The notes under the pieces are model-generated. The model made no database searches. It had not been told where the DNA came from and saw nothing but the letters and a program-made list of their open reading frames with translations. A DNA stretch of 64,000 nucleotides from Sweltsa coloradensis (Eukaryota > Arthropoda > Insecta > Plecoptera > Chloroperlidae). Positions 48,546 through 60,709 of the stretch are shown in pieces. A program made the position numbers and the translations under genes. Each line of letters starts with the position of its first letter. Within the stretch, counting starts at the first letter, position 1. The stretch is from NCBI GenBank assembly GCA_024449915.1, contig JAMZAV010000317.1:503501-567500 (forward strand), written 5' to 3'.

Positions 48546-49476
48546 TTCTTAATTGTATTTAATTTCCCCCTATATTATTTTGAGGCTTGTTCGTCCATTG
48601 CTTAAAAGTTCTGCTTACAGGGTGGCAGACTCGCATTCGAATGCCTTGCAAGGGAGAAGATCAGTGTAGGGCTGGGAGTAAACAGTGACTTTCGAGCCGA
48701 ACTGAGGCGTCTGTCGTGGTTTGGTCGGTGTTCCCTGTTTAAAATACCGATCTCGCGCTTGCCATTCAATCGACGCCGACCTCGTTGGCTTTGTCAGCAA
48801 AACCCTACATTAATAATCAGTTATTAGACTTATTTGGTAGTCACTCTTAACACGAATTCGTATATTTTGTATTTATTTAATAAAATGAACTAAATTTGGT
48901 TGAGAATTTATTTGGCAGATAATGCAGATCAATATGTGTGATGTATTTTAATAAACAACAAAGATAAAGTTCAATCAGTTCAGATTTAAAAATATCGCAT
49001 AGTTTTCTAAAATAATAACAATTATAACGAAGCTAAAAATGTATTACAAATGTTAACAGATGATGAATTAAAGTGGAGAATCCTTTGAAAACACCAAATG
49101 AAAATTCATCTTATTTTTGTTGGCAGTTTTACAAGTTTTCTATGGCCGAATAAACCGTATTCAGCGGACATGTCCGAAGTAAGTCGGGTCTTCCAAGTTC
49201 CAGATGACGTCATTGTGATTCCCGAAGAACAAAGGTCACAAAACTTTTACTCCCTCTAAAATCCTTTCTTTTATTTTTAACACTCGCTTTTGTGTTTGGT
49301 CTTAATGTTTTTCAAACTGTTCGAAATGCGGAAGGGAAAAAGTCGTTACAAATTTGGATGACTCGATTTCGTAGGATTTATTCAGGGACGGCTTCCTTCC
49401 CATCGTCTGTCGTCCGTTCTAAACATTCCTACCCCGTTCCGCGCGGCGCGGCGTGAATTAACAATGAGGGGTGAGA

Positions 49477-49670
49477 GGCTAAGCTCTATTCACCACCGAG
49501 TAGGACCCTGACTCGAGGCTACGCTCTATTCACCTCCTAGTAGGACCCTGACTCGAGGCTACGCTCTATTCACCTCCTAGTAGGACCCTGACTCGAGGCT
49601 ACGCTCTATTCACCTCCTAGTAGGACCCTGACTCGAGGCTACACTCTATTCACTCCTAGTAGGACCATGA
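49477..49670. repeat. 40-bp tandem repeat, 5 copies
   Basis: Unit GGCTACGCTCTATTCACCTC followed by CTAGTAGGACCCTGACTCGA. Three central copies are identical; the first and last differ slightly. High identity implies recent expansion or homogenisation. Confidence 0.95.
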
Positions 49671-50859
49671 GGGCCTGAAACACATAGCGACATTCACATT
49701 GTTTTTGTAGAATCGCACCGCCGAGTCCAGGCCAGGCAACGTATCTACTAATTGTTCTTGTATAACATGTGAATTTAGAAATTTACAATATTAAAAGTCT
49801 GAAATACCAGTGATAAATACATTAAATTAATACATTCTGACGAAAAGTCTTGAAGAAGACTTGAGAAGAAGAAGAGAAAAGTGTTGATAGCCCGTAATTA
49901 TCAGATTGTTATCAAATCCTGCACAGATGATATGGTCGTACTCATGTATGGCCATATATGCAGAGTTTTAAAAAACGACAAAAAACATGTTTAGAATTTG
50001 TATTTTTTTTTGTAATATAATATTTTGCTGGTAGATTCCGAAATTAATTTGTGGTTAATCCGCAAAAAATGTTCAGTAATCTTTGGCTATAGAAAAGTGA
50101 CAATTTATACTTGCTTGACAAGCACGCAAAATAGTTTATAACTCAGATGACAACCTAGATGCAGGAAAAGTTCCCTTACAAGTGTTTATAATCCATTCTT
50201 TTTTTAATTCTTGTACTTTTAATTAGTTTACCTTTGAAAAATGTACTTTATTGATAATTTGAATATTTTCTCATTCATACTTGAAAATTACAAAAATTAT
50301 TTTTTTGATGTCTCGCCTCATTGTTGAGATGTGCACATGACTAAACAAACTAATTCCCCATGGTGTTCATATTATTGGTGTAATCTTTCCTCCTAGGGTA
50401 GTTCTATCAACCCTGTGTTCGGTGAACATGAACGTTCTTCCGATATGAACTGTGGACACCGGATGTGGCTAATTAAGAGCGGCCGCGTGACATGTGTTAC
50501 CGACCAGGGAGTTCATGCTAAACGACAGGACACGGCCGGACAATAATTCCCGCAACGAGTTGACGTAAAACTCAATTTACAGTGTCAGCATTCATGAGGT
50601 CGCTGCCATGTGCGGCGAGAGAGGTTGGAATTAAATAAGCCCCGCGGCTATTCAATACTCGTTCCAGACAGTATTACCATTTGCGATACAAATAAATATA
50701 TATAATAGACAGAAAATTAAAATAGTGCTTACACCGAGCTTAATAATAATGCATGTTCGTTTGTTTGTGAACAAGTAAGCTAAACAATTTTTTATTACGA
50801 TTTTTAACTTCGGGTAAAATAAGCAACAATCTTATGTAATCATTGTGGGCAAAATAATT

Positions 50860-51421
50860 GGATGAGCGAAGCGAAGACTTCAATTTCACTAACCCCTCAA
50901 AAATTTAGCTCCAATGTTTGTTTTTTGTTTGTTTGTTTTTCTGTCTGTTTGTTCGCACGCTACCAGGCACACGGCGTATCCGATCTTGATGAAAATTCGA
51001 GGGAACCTTCGAAATCTATGAACTTGCCACGTTTTTGGGTACAATCGATGAAATATTTTCATGAATATCGTACTTTTAGATTTTTTTCGATTTTTAGTGT
51101 GATATTTCGTGACATTTGGGCCGGTTCTGACCAAACGGGTGGGGCTAGAACGTTCATATTTCACATGGCCATTAACGTAATGGTGATGTATTGCTTTTTG
51201 GAAGAAAAAGTTGAATAAATTATCCAGAAACCATATAAATAAAGTTTTTAAATTACATTTTTTGAGGTTTTTAATAACAATTAACAAGGAACAATAGAAA
51301 CTTGACATCAATCACCTACAATGCGTTCAAAAAGCACTTGATAAGTAAAGGAATCCCACGCAAACTAAAACTTACAAAAAAGCTCATCCATCAACGCGAC
51401 GGGACTAAAGCGTTTTCCTAG
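50860..51421 (+). mobile_element. Family G Helitron-like element, copy G3
   Basis: Nearly complete: 5' GGATGAGCGAAGCGAAGACT, then AATTTCACTAACCCC. Middle: ATCCGATCTTGATGAAAATT, GACCAAACGGGTGGGGC. 3' AGCTCATCCATCAACGCGAC, hairpin AACGC...GCGTT and TTTTCCTAG followed by T. Reverse orientation of G6. No transposase. Confidence 0.7.
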
Positions 51422-51626
51422 TTTAATAAATGATAACGTTTAAATGTTTTTTTAGTTCTGCGACAATTAGTTTCTGCACAATAGTTTTGCCTTTTAAAAA
51501 TAAAGTTTTATTTTAGACAGTGCATATAACAATAGCTGGTACGGGCTTTGTGGATATAAGTAGTCTGTGCTCTCAGTTAACAGAACTGATTTCATTGCGG
51601 GTGATCATCAACATATTTATCATTAA

Positions 51627-52325
51627 CTAGGAAAAAGCCAAAGTCGTTGTTGAACGAGTGAGCAACCATGTACTGAGTACCCGGGAACATCCCCTTTCCT
51701 TCCCTATACCTAAGGCTGAATCTAACTAGCATGGGTATTTCCTCCCCAGTCCCCAGTCTATTAGGCTAGAGTAGCGCATTAGGCCTTACAGTGTTAACGC
51801 GCCCTTATAACAACTAATCTCAAACCCATATCACTTATACCTATGATATATTAATGTTCCCGGGTACTCAACACATGGCTTGCTCACTCGACTAACAACG
51901 ACTTGGCGTTTTTCTAGTTATATACTACTCTTTTGTTGATGGAATTTAAGACGACAAAAACAAAACACGTGGTGATAACCACCTACTTGGTGATTTTTTA
52001 TCCGTCACCGAAATCAAAATTGATTTTTTTTTATATTTATTATTTATATACCATAACCACATACCATTCTATACACATACCAAAATTAAGTATTTTCAAT
52101 CAAGGTTTAAATTTTTCACACTTTTATTTCTTTTTAGTTTAAGTCATAACGGATTTTGCGTATTTTGTTAGAAGTTCTCAGTTAACTGGTCACGGATGTC
52201 TGTTTAAAATTTCAGCTCAATCTGTTGGGTCGTTCGGCCGTATGTAACCGCTCAGTCATTTTACAGACATACAGACAAATTAATCACTGCGAAGGCCAGT
52301 TCGAATTGAGTTAACTATCATGAAA
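51627..52325 (-). mobile_element. Family F Helitron-like composite, copy F4
   Basis: The foldback 51627-51917 (CTAGGAAAAAGCCAAAGTCG and inverse GACTTGGCGTTTTTCTAG) is followed by spacer and the conserved body (52140-52325: GTTAGAAGTTCTCAGTTAAC, GGTCACGGATGTCTG, AAAATTTCAGCTCAATCTG, CAGACAAATTAATCACTGCG). No tRNA-like segment in this copy. Confidence 0.65.
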
Positions 52326-53302
52326 TCCCCTCATACACCATGTCAATACTCATGTCATGTCTATAAAAATTGATGTTTAATCATATTATGTATCTTTCAA
52401 AAGGCAGGATCCAGAAAACAATTCTTTGAACTTTGGTTCTCATTTCCTGCTAGTCGAACAAAAACATTTCTATCTTTTCTGCTTGAACAATTGGCAAAGT
52501 CGTGTTTATTTGCCATTTACATTTACCGACATCAACACCCTATTGATAATCAGAAAACAGTAATTGATATCATAAAAAATGTGATGCTTTTTAAATACTT
52601 GCCGATATCATCATGTAGCTCAAAAAAGTTATAAAAAATTGTTTTATGGGAATTCGTCACTATGGTAACATGTGTATAACAAGTAAATAGATGCGTATAT
52701 ACAGAATTAAGGAAACGGAACTAAACGCAGGCAACATTTAAATGCATCTCGGGTATTAATCCCCCCCCCCCCCCCCCCGGTGAACGCCCTTCTTTTTCCC
52801 GAGAGGACATTTAAGCATTCACATATGAAAACAAAAATTCCCCCGCTCTAAATCATCTTCAGGCAAATCACGTTTCGTCACTTATTCACTCTTTCCTGAG
52901 AGATGTCGGACTGTGTAGCTCTGTCTCTCTCCTGAGCATTGTCGGTCGGTTCTTGCCCTGGTCTTGTCTAACGCGTCAGGGGGGGAGTATAGAGTCGAAC
53001 CACACTTGCTTTGGTAACTAGTGTTGAAGGTAGCAAGTATAGACTCGAACCACACTTGCTTGGGTAACTAGTGTTGAAGGTAGCAAGTATAGACTCGAAC
53101 CACACTTCCTTGGGTAACTATCGTTGGGGGTAAAAAAAAAAAAGCATAGGCTAGTATCACAGTTGCCAGGGAGTTAAGCGCCTGTAGCTGTCTAGACGGT
53201 AGCCGGAGTAAACCTACTGGTCCCCCTAATCCGGAGTCTCGTCTCTACGCAACGTGACTACATACTTGCAAAGCTTTGTAAAATATTATTTTTAACATTT
53301 GT
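52326..53302. other. No gene seen
   Basis: AT-rich, with a C18 run at 52761-52778 and the 50-bp tandem repeat listed separately. No exon recognised. Confidence 0.4.
52986..53134. repeat. 50-bp tandem repeat, 3 copies
   Basis: Unit contains AGTATAGACTCGAACCACAC, TTGCTTGGGTAACTAGTG and TTGAAGGTAGCA. The third copy is diverged at its end. Confidence 0.9.
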
Positions 53303-53770
53303 TAGACGAGTGAGCGCAACGAATGAGTCTTACAACGCAAGTCGAACATATCTTCGTTGTGAGAATAACTGTCTGTCTGTGTGTCTGTCTGTCGCAGTAT
53401 GTTTGAACGATCTCATACGGCCAAACCGATTAAGCATAAATTTTAAACAGACATCCGGTTTCCAGTTTACTGAGAACTGCTAACAAAATGAGCAATATCC
53501 GTTACGGTTTAAACCTCAAGGAATAATAAATTAAAAATAGGCTTAAAAAGTGTGGGATTAAATTTTACGACAATGGTTTTGTTCTTGTTATAATTATTTT
53601 TATCGAATCATGTTTGTCAGACGGTGAATGCATGCAGTGACCAAGGTGTATTGAATCTTGCACGCTCAAGGTTCCTCAACATTCCGATCGGAGATTGAGC
53701 AAACCTTGCAATCTTTACACGTACTTTGCACCGGCTATGTTTTCCATGGCACTGTATATATATGCAATAT
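53303..53770 (+). mobile_element. Family F element without foldback, copy F6
   Basis: Starts GTTAGACGAGTGAGCGCAAC and carries the conserved body in the F2 direction (AAATTTTAAACAGACATCCG, TTTACTGAGAACTGCTAACA). It continues with the F2-like segment (ACGACAATGGTTTTG, TTGAGCAAACCTTGCAATCT, GGCTATGTT). The tRNA-like and foldback 3' parts are absent. Confidence 0.65.
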
Positions 53771-54143
53771 GGAACTAGCCTTGGTTTCGAATTTTCTTTT
53801 AACATTTTTTGTTATTAATAGAACACAAATAGTCTTCATTTTTTTTCGTAGTAACGGATGGGCACTGATAACTTTACTGTTTTGTGCCCTAAAACCCCAA
53901 CTAACTAACTAATTAACTAACTAACTACGGGGTTACAAAGTTATAGGGTTTTGAGTTCCCGCGCCAACGATCGCTGATGGTCCGTGACGCCGATGCGATG
54001 CCCACGCAGTTCGCAGCATGCTCACCGTAGGACCCTTCAAAATAGCCGCCAATTGTCACACATAATAATTTATCTCGACAGTACCTGGCCTAAGTAGGCT
54101 ACAAAAATGACTGAACAGGGTTTTGACAAGGCTGACTCCTTAA

Positions 54144-54762
54144 GGGGAATCCCTAGACCCAAATATGATTTCTTAAAAATGCAGTAAAGACGTCTGAAAA
54201 TTAAGTAGAATGTAAGAGGGGCTTAATTAATGAGCGGATTATTTTTTTGAAATTTTTTGACGGGACATAACCTCAGAATCAACAATTTTATTCAAATTAC
54301 TGGAATCAGTTTCTCAAGTTCAAAATTGAATTTTTGCAGCGGTTTTTTGAATATTATTTCTACACTCCTTTATCTACAACCTAAATAAAAGGATTTTTGG
54401 ATTTATATGGTTTGTTGGCGTGCACAATTTTTTCGCCGTTGCCGGTACAAATTTCAAATTTTGTACCGTTACGAAAAAATTCGTGCACGCCGAAACCATA
54501 TAAACCAAAATACTTATATTTAGGTTGTAGATAAAGGAGTGTAGAAATAATATACAAAAAACCGCTGCTAAAAATTCAATTTTGAACTTGAGCAACTGAT
54601 TCCAGTAATTTGAATACAATTGTTGATTCTGAGGTTATGTCCCGTCAAAACAATTTCAAAAAAATTATCCGCTCTTTTATTAAGCCCCTCTTACATTCTA
54701 CTTACTTTTCAGACGTCTTTACTGCATTCTTTAAAAATCACATTTGGGTCTAGGGATTCCCC
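54144..54762. mobile_element. Family Q palindrome, copy Q2
   Basis: 619 bp. The ends are GGGGAATCCCTAGACCC and its exact inverse GGGTCTAGGGATTCCCC. TTAA precedes the left end (54140-54143); TTTTAA follows the right end. The arms share GCAGTAAAGACGTCTGAAAA, AAGAGGGGCTTAAT, CTCCTTTATCTACAACCTA and a GTGCACG core around GGTACAA/TTGTACC. Non-coding foldback, probably a piggyBac-type MITE. Confidence 0.85.
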
Positions 54763-55111
54763 TTTTAACTGTAAATGTAAATGCCCTGGTAGCTTTTGTA
54801 ACGCGGGTGGTTTCGTACCGTGGTCTGGGCTGTGACTGATCTCAGACTCCGAGGCCCGAGCGAGATTTAAAACAACACGCGTCAAAGCTAATTCTCATAT
54901 CTCAGATCGTATCCAATTTTACCCTAATTTTTAAAAGAATAACATCGTTATCATAAAATTTGTGAACCATTTCGAATCCATTGCAGTTTTTGAAATAGCA
55001 GATTTTTTCACGTACGAGGATGTGTGATGATATCAATTACACTACCCTACATAGTACACCAACGGTAAAATAAGCAAATGTTTAATGGGTCTTTAGTGTC
55101 TATGAAAAACA

Positions 55112-55735
55112 ATAGGAAAACGCCAAAGTCATTGTTAGACGAGTGAGCGAGTCATGTGTTGAGTACCCGGTAACATTGGTTCTGACCAGCACAGGCCTGT
55201 CCACCACTTGTCCCCCCGCGTCATCCCTTACGTCCCCCTCGTCTCGATATGCCAGTTTGCAAAATATCAATCAATTTTCTGTCGTTACCCTACATAAGCT
55301 GAATCCGCATGGGTCTTAATACTCCAGCTATCATATCATATGAACATTATTTTCCCTTACAGTTGATGCTCTTAACAATAAATAAAAACCTATCATTTTA
55401 GATGATTAGTATATATTAATTGTTTCGACCACTCATTTCCCCACAATAGACACATCCACTCGGTCGAGACGCTCGCTTGGTTGATGACTGTCAGTGGCGT
55501 GGCTTGAAGTGAAGGCCTTACAAGTGACTGTGATCATAGCCAGATGCGATTCTGGCAAAACGTTCGAGTGCCAGCGTACAGACAAAGTCCTTATACAACC
55601 TAAACTCAAACAAGCGCGGAATTCTCCGAAGACAATTATAACAACTATATACTTATATATATATATATCAATCAACAAATATAATGTTCCCAGGTACTCA
55701 ACACATGACTCGCTCACTCGTCTACGATTTTTTCC
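55112..55735. mobile_element. Family F foldback with long interior, copy F5
   Basis: Left end TAGGAAAACGCCAAAGTCAT...AGACGAGTGAGCGAGTCATG; right end CATGACTCGCTCACTCGTCT then a diverged terminus. GAGTACCCGG and its inverse-like CCAGGTACTC lie inside both ends. The interior (about 500 bp) differs from the other foldbacks. The adjacent composite body was not found. Confidence 0.6.
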
Positions 55736-57389
55736 CCAGTCGATCACAATAAATATGACTTAATAGTTAAAAATATTAATATCACACTCAGTAACATTTA
55801 AATAACGCACAGCAAGCTATCAAAACTTTAATGATACTAGTTAGCAGCCTAATTTTTATGAAGGTTATGGGTTAAATTTACATTATTTTACGAAACGTTT
55901 CGCAAAAGGCGGGATCATTTTATCAGAAGATCAAGATCACCGGTGTAAGGATTCATTATTTAAAACACACAGAAAGGCCTAAACCATAAACAGTTAGACC
56001 ATATTATAGTAGTAAATTTAAATTTAATTATTCAAGTATGTAATCGTAAGCTTGTAGGCTGAAATAAAAAACTGGCGATTATATTGTATTTGTGTAATTG
56101 CCTGTCATTATATGTTTGTATAAAAATATTGTTTGTTGTATACCAATAAAAGGAGATTCTAAGCAAATGTGTAAGCAATTGGGTATTAAAATATTTTGTT
56201 TACTTATTTCCGATTTTTCCTTTTTTCCCCTTTTCCGCTAAAGTGATTTCGGGTAATTTTGCACCACACATTTGTGAATGATAAAATATTTTTATACGAT
56301 TTGTGCACCTAAAAGTGAAATTTCAATATTGGTTGGAAGCCTATCAGTTGTTCGAAATTTCGCACTCTATCATTATTTGTGCAGGTCTATCATAACCTTA
56401 ATTCGTAATGTTTTTGCAGACTGATTAGTTTGCGCGTTTACAAATGTCTCTCTCCCAGACACACTGCTGGCGAGGCCTCCCATGGCTCCAACAGGTGTTT
56501 CACAGGAGCTTTGTTTACGTTCAATTCAATGTGGTGCGAACTACATTTAGCTTCCAATTCATTTAGCAAACATAACACACGTTGTGCGCCTAGTTTACAT
56601 CGGTTTCGCCTTTTCTGCAGTTTCCATCAGGGCTTGTTTTGATATCTGTAAATTAATATTGTAGACTAACTAGATCTACATAAATGCACCGCAGAAAGTC
56701 AACAAGGAAAACAACCTCTGCGGTTGCTGCATAAGTGATATACTAATTGAGTATTTCTATTTGTTTAAGTTTTCTTTGTTATCAAAATAATATAAATTTT
56801 CACCAATCGCATTATGCTACATGAATAATAATCAATAACATATATTTCCTGGAAGTATTTGAATCGCAAAAAAAAAAAAAAATAAGTTAAAATTTTTATT
56901 TCTTTGTTATAGGGAGATCGTATGACAGAAGGAGGGCGCTGAGAGCGATCACGTTCACTTATACCACACATGTGCTAAGAACAGCCACGATTTTGTCCGT
57001 ACTGTTGTCTCACAATTTAATATTGTAACAGTGACTGTTATTAAATAAAGGTTTTCTAGTTAAGTAACAGGTGCATCTGTGGAATGTGTTATCAAGTTGC
57101 CCGTCAGGGCGCCGCAGCCAAGCCGCGGTGCGCTACACACTCAGGTACATTATACAGCAAACAGAGTTGGGGTGATTTCGAGGTGTCACCCAGCCATCAT
57201 GAAACGTGATGTGAACTTGAAAACTATCAAACTCGAGGGAATTTAGTTACCCGACAACACATGCCAAATTTGGTTTGGATACGAGCATTCCTTCTTGGTG
57301 AAAAAATGGCTTGAAACATGCTCAAAATCACTTTAAGGATGTAAGCTACTACTGCTAGTTACTGCTATGGTCTAATTCGTCAGTTTCAA
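55736..57389. other. No gene seen
   Basis: AT-rich. A segment at 56910-57135 ends in GTTATTAAATAAAGG and a GC-rich stretch (GGGCGCCGCAGCCAAGCCGC) and might be part of an LTR or SINE, but no paired copy or boundary was found. No exon recognised. Confidence 0.35.
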
Positions 57390-57630
57390 TCGGCCCGTGA
57401 TTCTGACCAAACGGGTGGGGCTACAACGTTCATATTTTAAATGGACACTAAGGAAATAGTGTAAAGGGTCTTTTGAAAGAAAAAGTTGAAAAGGTTTGCT
57501 GGAAGGCTTCCAAATAAAGGTTTTAATATAAGCCTTATACAAGAATATAATCAACAAGTATCTATAGTTACTTGACAATGATCGACTACATTGTTTACAA
57601 AAAGCAAGTCTTTGGGCCACTAGATATTTT
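57390..57630 (+). mobile_element. Family G fragment, copy G4
   Basis: GACCAAACGGGTGGGGCTAC, AACGTTCATATTT, GAAAGAAAAAGTTGAA and a GATCGACTACATTG-like word match the middle and 3' part of G3. Neither terminus is preserved. Confidence 0.55.
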
Positions 57631-57734
57631 ACATACTATTGATTGGTAATTCAATAGAAATCAAATCAACTTTGATAAAATTATTATATTTTAACAAATA
57701 ATTTTGCAATGGAACTTGAAAAAGTAATGAGATC

Positions 57735-58148
57735 ACACACATAACAAAAACTTGTAAAAATACAGCCAAACCTTACACACTCAAAAGAAATGAGATCTAA
57801 AAAAGGGCCAAGCTAATTCTACCCTTCCACATTTGCGCATTCTTAATTCATAAACGTACAGTGTCCCGTAACAGCATTCTTGAAAAGCTAGGCAAAAAAG
57901 AATTTGCATGATATAACGTTTAAATTAATTAGAAAAGAAGAACTTGGATGAACTATAACGTTTAAATTAATAATTGCAAATTCTATTTTGCCAAGCTTTT
58001 CAAGGATGCTGTTACGGGACACTGTTCGTTTATGAATTAAGAATGCGCAAATGTGGAAGAGTAGAATGAGCTTGGCCCTATTTTAGATCTTTTTTCTTTT
58101 GAGTGTGTAAGGTTTGGCTGTATTTTTACAAGTTTTTGTTATGTGTGT
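57735..58148. repeat. Family R palindrome, about 414 bp
   Basis: The ends are ACACACATAACAAAAACTTG and its exact inverse. The arms (about 185 bp each) share TTACACACTCAAAAG, CACATTTGCGCATTCTTAAT and AGTGTCCCGTAACAGCAT in opposite orientation. The centre holds two copies of AACGTTTAAATTAAT. No coding potential; a foldback of unknown type. Confidence 0.85.
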
Positions 58149-58437
58149 AATTTAAACAATCAGCCAAGTTTACAAAAAAGGAAAAGAGTGTCTGATGGCA
58201 GGCAGTCGAGCGCTAGTCTTGCGTGGTGGTTGTGATTAAGAGTCGAAAGCAGGGCCGAGCGCTTTCAAATTTTGCGGTGACTACCTAAACTAAATCGTCC
58301 GCTATCGGTAGCTCTGTCAATACAGTTGCGTCTTCTCCCCTAGGGTCCTAGGCTACCCGCATTACCAGCCACGTTTCAAACCACGAGATATTATTTGGTG
58401 GCGAGTTGGATGATTTTATGCGACTGACTGCCACATC

Positions 58438-58905
58438 CAGGAAAAAGCTTAAGTCCCACCGCGTTGTTGGATGAGCGTAATTGGAGCATTGAGCTGCCAT
58501 GTGTTATGCGGATTTTCTGTTGTTCTGAGAAAAAATCATTACTTCATTGAAGTTTATTTTTGAAATTATTTAAAAGAAATAAAAAATAAACTTTAATTTT
58601 TAATTTTTATAATTAATCGTAATTTTAAAAATCGAAAAAAATCGTAAAATTGCGATTTTCATGAGAAATAATTTTTCGATTGCGTTCAAAAACGTGGCAG
58701 TACTTAGTTCAAAGATTTCGAAGGTCTCCAGAAAATTTCATCGCAATTGGAGTATCGGTTTAGCCGGAATCGTGTTAACAGACACACAAAAATACAAATA
58801 GAATAAAAAAAAGAAAAAAAAAGAAAGAAAAACATTCTGGATTTTTTTCTCCAGTGTAGTGAAATGGAATCTTCGCTTCGCTCGCTACGCTCGCCACGCT
58901 CATCC
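58438..58905 (-). mobile_element. Family G Helitron-like element, copy G5
   Basis: On the plus strand AGGAAAAAGCTTAAGTCCCA, CGCGTTGTTGGATGAGCG, then ATCGTAAAATTGCGATTTTC, GGTTTAGCCGGAATCGTGTT and finally TCTTCGCTTCGCTCGCTACG to CATCC. The reverse complement matches G2 at both ends, with one internal repeat instead of 2.4. The 3' terminus reads CTGG instead of CTAG. Confidence 0.65.
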
Positions 58906-60057
58906 AATTATAATGTACATCTCATGTATAGAGACGTAAATTACACTGTAGAAATATCGGCAGAAGGTTTTAAAACTATTGAAAGTGCCCTAATTGTAAT
59001 GACAAATGTTTTACGCTCGTCTCAAGTTAGCGTGCATCTGCATAAGTATCACTGGAGACCGCCCGCTCACCGTAGTCGTGTTGGCTCACTGGTCAGCACG
59101 CTTGTTTTGAATGCGAGAGGTCGCCTTTTTTATAAAACATTTTTTACTTTTTTTACTCATCCCATTATTATTGTTCACTCGTAATTTATGACGGAGACAA
59201 TTTTTTATGACTTTCCGGTGCAAATTACTCTAAATGGCGAAGGCCTTCTCGCATGCCATAGACGTGTTGAGCCCATAGATAATCACAGAAGTTGTAACGT
59301 AGATAATTGTGTACTTCTTGTTTATTTATTTGATTAAGGACGCGTCAACCGTTAGGTCATAATGCACCACTCTTGCCTAAGGGGGGTGGGGGAGGAGGGG
59401 CCCATGCTGGTCAGAACCAGCCACGGGTAAGGGGAGGAAGGGGATTTTCTCACGTCGCGGTCGTCATCGTCTTTGTCATCGTTCGTTGTGTCATTGTCAT
59501 CGTCGCCAGGGGGTCGTCAAGGGAAGGGGGCAAGGTCCCCGACGACGATTGCCAGAGCTCGCCTCTAGTTTCGGGGAGTAAGATACTCCGCTCTTTCTAG
59601 CTGATGTTTTTGCGAGGTGGACTTTTTCTCTTGAATCGCCTTTTTCGATAAGCAGAGCCATGCTCTGGGCCAATTCTACCCCGGGCCCAGAATTAAAAAT
59701 ATATTTGCACCATTTGATAGCGCTAAACAAAAGGAACACTTTGGGATTACAGTTCTTTACGTCTTTCTTTGCCCCGATCATGGTATTGAGGTTTGCGGCA
59801 ACTTCAGGGGCGTCTTTGTACCTAAGCCAACTAGGCACGGGTCCAGGGGCGGCAGCCCTTGGGGGGGGGGGGGGGCGGCACAAGAGCGAAACAAATTCAA
59901 CAATGTTAGTTTTAATTATTTTATTATTTGTTTTGTTTTTATTATATCGTATTATGTAATTTTAGATTTTAAACGTGTTTTGGAGCTTTTAAAAGTTGAA
60001 TATTTGCTAAAATTTCGCCTTCGGCGATCGGTCCTTCGTACAGCTATAGCATTAGTC
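58906..60057. other. No gene seen
   Basis: Includes a G-rich stretch (59380-59450), GTC/ATC-rich short repeats at 59460-59510 and a G14 run near 59862. A tRNA-like D-arm (GTGTTGGCTCACTGGTCAGC, 59079-59098) has no box B. Short frames here match nothing I recognise. Confidence 0.35.
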
Positions 60058-60167
60058 GGGGCCTACATGGTTGGCTTGGTCGCTTTGGTTTACTGTTCCC
60101 CACTGAAAATCAGTTATATGACTGAGTGGGTAGACTCTAAATACGAATATTTATTTATTTATTTATA
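60058..60167 (+). repeat. SINE family S
   Basis: GGGGCCTACATGGTTGGCTT, CCCCACT, ATGACTGAGTGGGTAGACTC and (TTTA)n tail, matching 40509-40611 at about 85-90 percent by eye. Confidence 0.65.
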
Positions 60168-60709
60168 AAGTCTTCTTATCCCGATCCCAAAATCAAAGGG
60201 ATCGTAAAGTAAGACTCTTGCGTGTTTTACTGTGGTGCTATAGCTGCTGCATGCAGCATCTGAGACAGACAACTTTGTTGCAGAGTAGAAGAAAATTTAA
60301 ATTTAAAACCGTTACCTAAACCTTTTAGTAGTGAGTTGGGTGGTGGTGGTATGGGGGGGGGCGGCAAAATTTAATTGTCTAGGGGCGGCTCACTACCTAA
60401 ATACGGTATATTTCTTCCGGGATGTAGCTTTACGATGATGTAATATACACAAGAACACCGAAAAAAAACAGCAATGCAATATTATTACTAAATAGATTGC
60501 GTACTTATGTACACAAATATAATTTCAATTGAAAATATTTTGCATTTATGATTTTAAATTGTGGATCATAATTATGCCAGTGCTATTCAAAGTCCAACAA
60601 TGACACACAAAAACACAAGTTGCTTTCGGAGAATAATAAGTTTGGTGTTACAAAAAACAATTTTGAATACATGTTTGTGGTGTACAGCACTAAACACAAA
60701 TACATTAGA

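Larger units (their letters stand above)
48115..50859. other. No gene seen apart from small repeats
   Basis: Contains T3 and the 40-bp tandem listed separately. A GC-richer patch at 50480-50670 (including GCGGCCGCGTGAC) has no recognisable exon. Nothing else supported. Confidence 0.4.

Noticed and set aside
50862..51311. Frames of 118 and 140 codons on opposite strands
   Set aside because: Both lie inside the repeated G3 element and are not preserved in G2, G5 or G6.
56910..57135. Candidate solo LTR or exon after TTCTTTGTTATAG
   Set aside because: No second copy, boundary or coding match could be found within the window.
59079..59130. tRNA-like D-arm and anticodon-like segment
   Set aside because: No box B or T arm follows.
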